64,000 bases of DNA from Loripinus fragilis (lineage: Eukaryota; Mollusca; Bivalvia; Lucinida; Lucinidae): assembly GCA_964019695.1 (NCBI GenBank), contig OZ026515.1, forward strand, positions 44,817,994-44,881,993. Reading direction: 5' to 3'. This document shows, piece by piece, positions 60,001-64,000 of the stretch. Below the pieces are notes generated by a model. The model was not told the DNA's origin. It saw only the letters and a list, made by a program, of their open reading frames with translations, and did no database searches. Made by a program: the position numbers and the translations under genes. Within the stretch, counting starts at the first letter, position 1. The number at the start of each line of letters is the position of its first letter.

Positions 60001-62084
60001 TGAGACTGGTTTAAATCTAGCTTTGTTGGAAACCCCGAAGTTGAGTTTTGTCTCATCGCTGCCCATATAATGAACTTATCAAATACAGTATTCATTTTTC
60101 AGTAGTTTTGGAATATAGTGTAGATCCAGATCAGCTGGCTTTTGATGAAACCAGCTGATTAGTATCCACAATTTTTCATCTACACAATGATCTTATATTG
60201 ATAATAATATTACACCTCTGGAATAACTGGAAATCAGACATTCATATTGTGAAAACAAAAAACAAAAATTAAACACTGAATGCTTTATAAGAGCTTGTAT
60301 GGTTTACGTGGGTCAAAGTTTTCAGGATTAATCCTGAATTCAGGATTTTTAGGCTAACTTTCCATAGAAAGTTAGCCTCAAAATGCTGAATTAGAGAGAT
60401 TATAGTCTCTTCTCTGATTAATTTTTAGATTATATAAACACAATTAACCATTTAAACATGAAATTTTCATTTTTGTAGGCATCTAGCAGGTTTAAAAATT
60501 TGAATTTCTAAAGTTCAGGATTTTGGGTTTATTACATAGGTCCAGTTAAGCAAAAAGAATTTAGTGTAAAACTGTCACCCATTAATTTAAACATAGGTTT
60601 TTGGTGCTCAAAAGAGCCTTCACATTGAAACAGGATTTTTGAGTACCAACAACAAACATTTCAGTTGAGAAACAAGAAAAATAATCTTCAATTATGCTTT
60701 CTTATTTGAAAACCTGCTTAGTAGGTAGAAAAAAAGGAATGATGCAGATAAATAAAAATGTTGAGGGTAAAATTGTGAACATTTTCTTGTCCATCAATTT
60801 GCCAGGCCGGGTAGCCCAGTTGGTAACGTGTCTGACTGCAGATACAGGGGTTGCGAGTATGATCCCAATCCTGTCCCATACTTTGGTGGAGATCGATTAT
60901 GAAATAATTTCTACGACCATTCTCCTCCCTTCTGCTGATTCAAGAAAGGTTGTTGTCATTTACAAGTGAAAATATGTGCACAAAGTACTGGTTAACTGCT
61001 TAGTCGAACTTGCCCAGGAAAAAAGTAGTAATTTTATTATGAGCAATTGAAATTTCAGGTTCTGTTAAGTTGAGCATGAAAAAGTTTTATATCTCGGAGC
61101 AAGATAAGGTACCGTAAGATGGAATATTTGCCAAATTTTCGCGTTTTTGCCTCAAAAACACGAGGATAAATATTCACGGTTTTAATTTTCGCGGTCTTTT
61201 GTACCCGCGAAAATTCTAATTTTAAGTTAAATACTCTTCGAAATGTCTGAAGTACATTTATGTGTTTAGTTGGTCAATTGCAATGATTGAAACTAAGTGC
61301 TTTCCGTATTTAATCTGGAAGACAAATCTGGTTGGTCTCAAGTTGAAACTAGTGCATAGAATAGCGGTACATTTTATGTGTCGACTTTAACTGGCAATGT
61401 AATGACATCGTCTTTTCTCTCCAAAATCAATCACTTTGTAGTACATTTGCTTAATAATTATGTGAACAAACGCTAACAGAAATATGTGAACACATATTGA
61501 CAGTCACTGGTCGAAATCGAATTAATGATCAGGTGTGTTTAAGCGTAACTAATCCATTATTTTTCTCGCTTGTCCAAGCCGTCCATTCTGTAACAGTTGA
61601 ACGTTCACAAGCTTGACCCTGATTGATCTATTCACGTTCGATGAACAGTATACATATAGCTTAATCTGTAAACTACGCTGGTTGGTCTATGAAAGACGGT
61701 GTTTTATGAACACAAATGAATACACAATTATTGGTCTATATAATGGTAAATAAACAATTGGTCAAACTTGGAAAATATTTCGCTGATTTCAATTTTCGCA
61801 GTTCGAGATTTACCGCGAAATACCACGAAAATTGGACGATGCAAAATTTCCCATTTTACGGTAACTCTTTTTCTCTTTGACAGATACTATGTGAATGCAA
61901 GAACTGCCACTGTTGATCAGTTTACTGATCCAAATGTTTTAAATGGTCTCATAGAAGAAATTTCTAGAGGGTCAAGTATAACCAACAAAACAACCAAACA
62001 TGGTCAGCTTTGGCTGGGGGAAACAAGCTCTGCATGGGGAGGTGGTGCAGAGGGGCTGTCAGACAGATATGTTGCAGGATTTAT
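44942..62084 (+). CDS. HPSE: Heparanase, GH79 endo-beta-glucuronidase (7 exons seen, 3' end beyond window)
   Basis: The joined exons 44942-45086, 48223-48377, 52875-53001, 54650-54823, 56809-56983, 59415-59465 and 61884-62084 give 1028 nt, 342 complete residues plus two bases. All introns are GT-AG and phases agree. Heparanase cleaves heparan sulfate chains; it is secreted and lysosomal. Residues 1-18 form a hydrophobic signal peptide (MLRLLIICLAFTPYSF). SVTVD, then LAKALSPSYLRFGGTEADLL match HPSE LARGLSPAYLRFGGT. WELGNEPN holds the acid/base Glu201, whose codon is split between exons 4 and 5. WLGETSSAWGGGA holds the nucleophile Glu322. NVT, NTT, NFT and NKT are potential N-glycosylation sites. 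The segment of residues about 85-142 corresponds to the human linker that is excised on activation; it is slightly shorter here and not clearly conserved. The C-terminal part (GFM-WLDKLG onward) is not found before 64000. Vertebrate heparanase has about 543 residues. Confidence 0.93.
46284..46479. mobile_element. MITE, GGCGGATCC family copy, heparanase intron 1
   Basis: CAGTGGTGGATCCAGAATAG and TCCTGGATCTGCCCCTCTG ends, same interior as 44497-44701. Confidence 0.7.
47088..47588. mobile_element. piggyBac-like MITE with TTAA target duplication
   Basis: TTAA (47088-47091) then AGGGGACGGCAACCCT; AGGGTTGCTGTCCCCT then TTAA (47585-47588). The inverted repeats are 16 bp with one mismatch. TTAA duplication is the piggyBac signature. 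The interior has two GCCATATTG-type motifs and no coding capacity. Confidence 0.78.
48040..48211. mobile_element. Hairpin MITE adjacent to heparanase exon 2
   Basis: The stem at 48100-48146 is nearly perfect (AAAGAACCGTCTCATTGAGA core). The right end CTAAAGGCCT lies 11 nt before the inferred exon 2 acceptor. Confidence 0.75.
48223..48377 (+). CDS. HPSE: Heparanase coding exon 2
   Basis: Encodes SFWIYSSSAKVKTLAKALSP and SYLRFGGTEADLLVFGEEDR. Acceptor AG at 48221-48222 is chosen because it gives the right phase with exon 1 and aligns residue by residue with human [20 protein letters not shown]. The tract before it is poor; an alternative AG at 48243-48244 has a better tract but the wrong phase. 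Confidence 0.8.
48843..48930 (+). mobile_element. tRNA-like SINE head
   Basis: GTGGCCTAGTGGCTAGCGTG resembles box A and GGGTCGATTCCCGGG resembles box B. The acceptor arms do not pair, and a T-rich tract follows. It is more likely a SINE head than a working tRNA gene. Confidence 0.5.
49867..49980. mobile_element. Foldback repeat (GTGTGAGxGTAGGATAG family), copy 1
   Basis: TGTGAGTGTAGGATAGAAAA and CTATCCTACCCTCACAC arms enclose ATCGCCGTTTGGCATCACGA. Copies at 50363-50479 and 55958-56075 (opposite orientation). Confidence 0.75.
50020..50075. repeat. TTTA/TTTG simple repeat
   Basis: Tetranucleotide run of ATTT and GTTT units. Confidence 0.8.
50363..50479. mobile_element. Foldback repeat, copy 2
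   Basis: Same internal CGAGGATCGCCGTTTGGCAT as copy 1. Followed by a common tail with GAAGTCCCTGAATGCGCTAA. A tandem duplication of a module with GGGTAAAATCTCAGATATCC lies at about 50690-50800. Confidence 0.7.
50971..51170 (-). mobile_element. tRNA-derived SINE with perfect 12-bp target duplication
   Basis: TATATGTCATTG occurs at 50959-50970 and 51171-51182. Minus-strand head GGGGAGTGCAGTGGCTCAAT, tail GGGACGTAAAGAATC. Heparanase intron 2. Confidence 0.92.
51383..51627. mobile_element. MITE, diverged TTAACCC family
   Basis: AACCCTTTACCTCATAGAG to ATTCATGAAAGGGTTAATT. Central GACCCAGATCAGGCAG and CTGCCTGATCAGGGTC pair. Confidence 0.65.
51693..52821 (+). mobile_element. Helentron-like element (TAGCTCACCT family) with a SINE inside its 5' end
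   Basis: TAGCTCACCT, then the SINE at 51705-52010, then AAAGGCTCTAGGTGAGCTA: without the SINE the 5' end is a palindrome, as in the 98-1117 element. A CCGT-type microsatellite and four tandem modules with CAGAGCTC(C/T)AGATAAGAA and CATCTCCTCCTGAACCA follow. It ends with hairpin GGGCCCAAGGGCCC (52803-52816) and TCTTG. Ends about 53 nt before the heparanase exon 3 acceptor. Confidence 0.72.
51705..52010 (+). mobile_element. Second-family SINE, full length
   Basis: GCCGGGTAGCGCAGTCGGTA (box A) and GAGTTGGATCCCGGC (box B), a body with GATTGATCATGAAATAATTT, and tail GGGACATAAAGCAAC plus AAAC. TTAGCC is found at both junctions (51702 and 52011). A different SINE family from the GGGAGCGCAG type, though the tail is alike. 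Confidence 0.85.
52875..53001 (+). CDS. HPSE: Heparanase coding exon 3
   Basis: Acceptor TTACAG at 52869-52874, donor GTAAGTA at 53002. Encodes MGTEESWLSTKNVTYYPKMG and a basic/acidic stretch, the region matching the human linker. Conservation is low, as expected there. Confidence 0.85.
53009..53256. mobile_element. MITE, TTAACCCTTAA family (copy 3), abutting a splice donor
   Basis: TTAACCCTTAAGGCGCCAAT to CTTTAAGGGTTAA, closely related to 3492-3740. It begins directly after donor GTAAGTA of heparanase exon 3. Confidence 0.82.
53690..53985. repeat. Dispersed repeat (ATAGAATCTAACATTCATGC family), copy 1
   Basis: TATTGAATTTATTAAACTTG and its complement TTAATAAATTCAATAAAAC form a hairpin near the right end. 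Copies at 56376-56675 and 62352-62660. Confidence 0.65.
54414..54628. mobile_element. Diverged TTAACCC-type MITE adjacent to heparanase exon 4
   Basis: TTAACTCTTTGCCCCATGGG to GGAGATAAAGTGTTAA. Central palindrome around CAGGCCCGATCCAGATC. The right end lies 21 nt before the exon 4 acceptor. Confidence 0.65.
54650..54823 (+). CDS. HPSE: Heparanase coding exon 4 (through acid/base motif)
   Basis: Acceptor CTGCAG at 54644-54649, donor GTAAGC at 54824. Encodes FKLIFDLNSLLRIGEKWNTT, TVKKGYPIAGWELGN and the first base of catalytic Glu201. Confidence 0.94.
54871..55326. mobile_element. MITE with AGGCCAGA ends, heparanase intron 4
   Basis: AGGCCAGAACTTTTTTATTA and the complementary TAATAAAAAAAATCTGGCCT are about 29-bp inverted repeats. 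The interior holds AAGCTCTGAAAA repeated three times and then inverted (CATTTTCAGAGCTT). Confidence 0.75.
55958..56075. mobile_element. Foldback repeat, copy 3 (inverted)
   Basis: Same family as 49867-49980, here with the GAAGTCCCTGAATATGC-type tail on the left side in complement. Confidence 0.75.
56376..56675. repeat. Dispersed repeat, ATAGAATCTAACATTCGTGC family, copy 2
   Basis: Hairpin of GAGATAAAATGC ... GCATTTTATCTC around CGGCAAGCCT, flanked by TATTGAATTTATTAAACTCG and its complement. Confidence 0.7.
56809..56983 (+). CDS. HPSE: Heparanase coding exon 5
   Basis: Acceptor TTTCAG at 56803-56808, donor GTAATT at 56984. Completes catalytic Glu201 and encodes EPNAYYHQFGIRVEPEQRAN and GPSVTQLSKKRSVEYF. 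Confidence 0.93.
57024..57261. mobile_element. Foldback MITE, CTTCGGGG family, heparanase intron 5
   Basis: GGGCCTTGTCGAGACAAAAC to GTTTTCTTGCGCCGAGGCCC, opposite orientation to 19823-20056. Confidence 0.72.
58060..59414. repeat. Serial repeat copies ending at the heparanase exon 6 acceptor
   Basis: A module with AACATGCAGACAGA-like sequence, ATAACTCTTaCTTCAGTATATTTT and TTATTTCCCTTTTTCAC occurs at about 58085-58180, 58589-58700, 58738-58800 (partial) and 59305-59405. The last copy continues directly into the acceptor ATCTTCAG of exon 6. A TTAACCC-type MITE variant (58229-58572) lies among them. Confidence 0.55.
59415..59465 (+). CDS. HPSE: Heparanase coding exon 6
   Basis: Acceptor CTTCAG at 59409-59414, donor GTAAGT at 59466. 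Encodes SFLKSGGGDVVTAATFHQ (last codon split), matching human SFLKAGGEVIDSVTWHH. Only 51 nt. Confidence 0.93.
59829..60064. mobile_element. Foldback MITE, CTTCGGGG family
   Basis: GGGCCTCGAAGCCAGAAAAC to a GTTTTGTCTCATCGCTGCCCA-type end. Heparanase intron 6. Confidence 0.7.
60318..60530. mobile_element. MITE, uninterrupted relative of 9262-9720
   Basis: AATCCTGAATTCAGGATTTT, ATAGAAAGTTAGCCTCAAAA and a right part with GTTCAGGATTTTGGG. Confidence 0.6.
60540..60715. mobile_element. Hairpin MITE, decayed
   Basis: GTTTTTGGTGCTCAAAAGAG and TTTTTGAGTACCAACAAC arms; centre mutated. Confidence 0.6.
60806..61025 (+). mobile_element. Second-family SINE, 3'-shortened
   Basis: GCCGGGTAGCCCAGTTGGTA head. 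Matches 51705-52010 up to CTTGCCCAGGAAAA, then stops. Confidence 0.75.
61111..61863. mobile_element. 753-bp MITE with TACCGTAA ends, adjacent to heparanase exon 7
   Basis: TACCGTAAGATGGAATATTT and AAATTTCCCATTTTACGGTA are inverted repeats. CGCGAAAAT/ATTTTCGC motifs lie near both ends. The right end is 20 nt from the exon 7 acceptor. Related in style to 20604-20811. Confidence 0.75.
61884..62084 (+). CDS. HPSE: Heparanase coding exon 7 (nucleophile)
   Basis: Acceptor TGACAG at 61878-61883, donor GTAAGT at 62085. Encodes YYVNARTATVDQFTDPNVLN and LWLGETSSAWGGGAEGLSD then YVAGF. Glu322 in GETSS is the GH79 nucleophile. Confidence 0.94.
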
Positions 62085-62114
62085 GTAAGTTTTATCATTT
62101 TCTCTTTACCAAAT

Positions 62115-62352
62115 GGGCCTCGACACGTAAAAACCTCTTCGGGGTTCGGGGTTTCCAACAAAGTGAGACTCAAACCAGTCTCAACTTCAGAGAATAGCTA
62201 GAAAATTGAAATTTCACCTGTAGCAAGTCTAGATATGATACTTCCCAAAAAGTGAATAACAATGGTTCTGATCAGACTGCACGGATGCGCAGGCTGGTCT
62301 GCCCCTTTGTTGTTAGCAAACCCCAGAAGACAGGTTTTCTCGCGTCAAGGCC
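62115..62352. mobile_element. Foldback MITE, CTTCGGGG family
   Basis: GGGCCTCGACACGTAAAAAC to GTTTTCTCGCGTCAAGGCC. It begins 31 nt after the exon 7 donor. Confidence 0.7.
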
Positions 62353-62660
62353 ATCATGATGTTGTGCTTGGGAGTGATATAACGCCATCCATTAAAATCG
62401 ATAAACAACTAGTGCTTCACATATCTAGTAACGTTATGTAACGAGGTACATAACAACCTGCATATATATGACAAAATTACAACTTTTTCATGCCAAAAAG
62501 GCGATTTAAAAGCAGCTTTAGTGTCATGAGATAAATAGAATCTAACATTTGTGTTCCTGTTTTTTTGAATTTATTAAACTTGCTGCAAGCCTCAAATTTT
62601 ATCTCTTTTTCCAGCTTGTTTAATAAATTCAATAATACATGAGCACTCATGTAAGATCCT
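62352..62660. repeat. Dispersed repeat, ATAGAATCTAACATTTGTG family, copy 3
   Basis: Matches 56376-56675 with part of the central hairpin deleted. Lies directly next to the preceding MITE. Confidence 0.65.
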
Positions 62661-62896
62661 TATATATGCTATTAGAACCTATAAGGTGTGAGGGGCAAAA
62701 TGAAAAGAAACTGTCCTTGTCAATTAGTGTTTGGCAGTACCTAATTTGTATGAAAATTAGGGTGTGTATTGTGTACTCCGTACATGGGCCCAGACCTACA
62801 CCTGTCCCTACGCCTGTCGGTCCATTCATAGATATGATTGACTCTCTAGAGAGTTTGAGTGGATTGGATACAAATTTTATGTACAGTTTACTATTT

Positions 62897-63123
62897 GGGC
62901 CTTGTCACAAGAAAACCTATCTTCAGGGTTTGCAACTGAGTAAGTGTTCAACCACAGAGACTAGCTAGATTATTGAAATTTTACTTGAGGCAAGTTTGGA
63001 TATGTGCTTCAATAAGTGAATAACAATGATACTGATCAGACTGCACAGATGTGTAGGCGGGTCTGTGCCTTTGTTGTTCACAGCATGCATTTAACAAAGT
63101 CCGGTTTTCTAGCAACGAGGCCC
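62897..63123. mobile_element. Foldback MITE, CTTCGGGG family
   Basis: GGGCCTTGTCACAAGAAAAC to GGTTTTCTAGCAACGAGGCCC-type end. Confidence 0.65.
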
Positions 63124-63134
63124 AAATAATCAAA

Positions 63135-63342
63135 TACAGTAAAACATGTCTTAAGCGGTCACTCAAAAAAGACCAAAATTGTTTTTTTAAGACCAATTAT
63201 TGCTTAATGCAGGTCAAAAGTATTGCAGAATGTGCCAGTGGGAGCATTCTGCAATACTTTCGACCTTCATTAAGCTATCAATTGTCCTTAAGATCTTTGT
63301 TTTGTCTAGTTTAAGTGCCCGCTTAAGACAGGATTTACTGTA
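63135..63342. mobile_element. MITE with TACAGTAAAACATGTCTTAA ends
   Basis: Right end CTTAAGACAGGATTTACTGTA-type. An internal palindrome around TATTGCAGAATG and CATTCTGCAATA. Relative of 14495-15693. It begins 11 bp after a CTTCGGGG-family copy. Confidence 0.75.
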
Positions 63343-63784
63343 GGCTAAAATCAGTTAATCATTAAGAGAGTTATGGCCCAATTTTTGATTGACAGGAGTG
63401 TAACTTTTATAATTCTTTTAAATTTGGCATCCAGTGGCACCAGAATGCATTGAGATAAAATATTATGGATTAATTTTGATCACTTTGCCAATGCAATGAC
63501 GTACACTGGAACGTCCATGTTGTGCAGAAGTCTGAATTTTGGACTGGAATCTTCTCGACGAATACTTTAGATTATCGAACAGAGAAACTAGACTCTGTCA
63601 AGACTTGCCAATGTGCAGTCTTGCCAAAGCTTTGGCTGCTTGCCAATGTGGAAGTACCAAATTGTGGTGTGCTGGCCCATTTAGTCTTAAAAAATGTTTC
63701 AGAAAGACTTATATTGAAATACTTATCATGCTATGAAGTATTCATTACCATTTCTTGAATTGTTGGACAAGAGTCCCATGATCA
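63343..63784. other. Unassigned sequence with an open stretch on the + strand
   Basis: 63522-63758 and 63539-63736 are open in two plus-strand frames (for example WNLLDEYFRLSNRETRLC and PMCSLAKALAACQCGS). Neither matches the next expected heparanase segment (WLDKLG...), and I recognise no family. Left as unassigned. Confidence 0.35.
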
Positions 63785-63965
63785 AGCCTTTAGTTAAGTG
63801 TAACAGAAAAATAATTTTATTTTCAACCAAAACATATGTTGTGGGTACTTAAAAGAACCGTCTCAATGAGACGGTTCTTTTGAGCACCCAAAACATATGC
63901 TTACATTTAAGGGTAAGAAAATATTTACAATTTTACACTGGAATCTTTTGTATATCTAACCTGTG
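63785..63965. mobile_element. Hairpin MITE, near-perfect stem, inverted
   Basis: Palindrome at 63843-63889 with one mismatched position (ACTTAAAAG against CTTTTGAGC). Left end CAAGCCTTTAGTTAAGTG, right end ACACTGGAATCTTTTG. Confidence 0.75.
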
Positions 63966-64000
63966 CATGATAGTAACTGTTTTTCTTGTATTTGTACAAC

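Noticed and set aside
63539..63736. Heparanase exon 8
   Set aside because: The expected WLDKLGLxARMG segment is absent and the residues do not align with the GH79 C-terminal region.

Overview
This is a stretch of animal nuclear genome, AT-rich, intron-rich and crowded with mobile-element debris. The repeats (tRNA-headed SINEs with box A/B, Helentron-like elements that open with TAGCTCACCTGAGC or TCCCCACGC and carry CCGTCCGT microsatellites, dense foldback MITEs) and the divergence of the two genes suggest a mollusc, most likely a bivalve. The species call is inference. No bacterial features (operons, ribosome binding sites, CRISPR) are present.

Two protein-coding genes can be rebuilt exon by exon, both on the + strand. 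The first (CDS 3833-17873, seven coding exons, 690 nt, 229 codons plus stop) is a complete Polycomb group RING finger gene of the PCGF3/PCGF5 type, with an N-terminal RING and a C-terminal RAWUL domain. The second (CDS from 44942, seven coding exons, running off the right edge) is a heparanase (GH79 endo-beta-glucuronidase). Its signal peptide, catalytic acid/base Glu and nucleophile Glu are present; the C-terminal third lies beyond the window. All exon-exon phases agree in both genes.

Layout: 1-1.1 kb Helentron-like element; 1.1-3.8 kb upstream region of the PCGF gene; 3.8-17.9 kb PCGF gene with introns full of MITEs and SINEs and a second Helentron-like copy (inverted) in one intron; 17.9-18.6 kb an 86-bp-period minisatellite just after the stop codon; 19-28 kb repeats including a clean hAT-type element with 8-bp target duplication; 28.7-30 kb a junkyard of LINE and Tc1 fragments; 30.8-41.3 kb a satellite-rich block bounded by a 101-bp inverted repeat pair; 41.9-44.7 kb Tc1 and LINE remnants with nested MITEs; 44.8-64 kb the heparanase gene.

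The most unusual pattern is positional. MITE ends lie 11-21 nt upstream of six of the twelve internal splice acceptors in the two genes, and one MITE begins directly after a splice donor. In several introns the polypyrimidine tract and acceptor are all that separates a transposon end from coding sequence.
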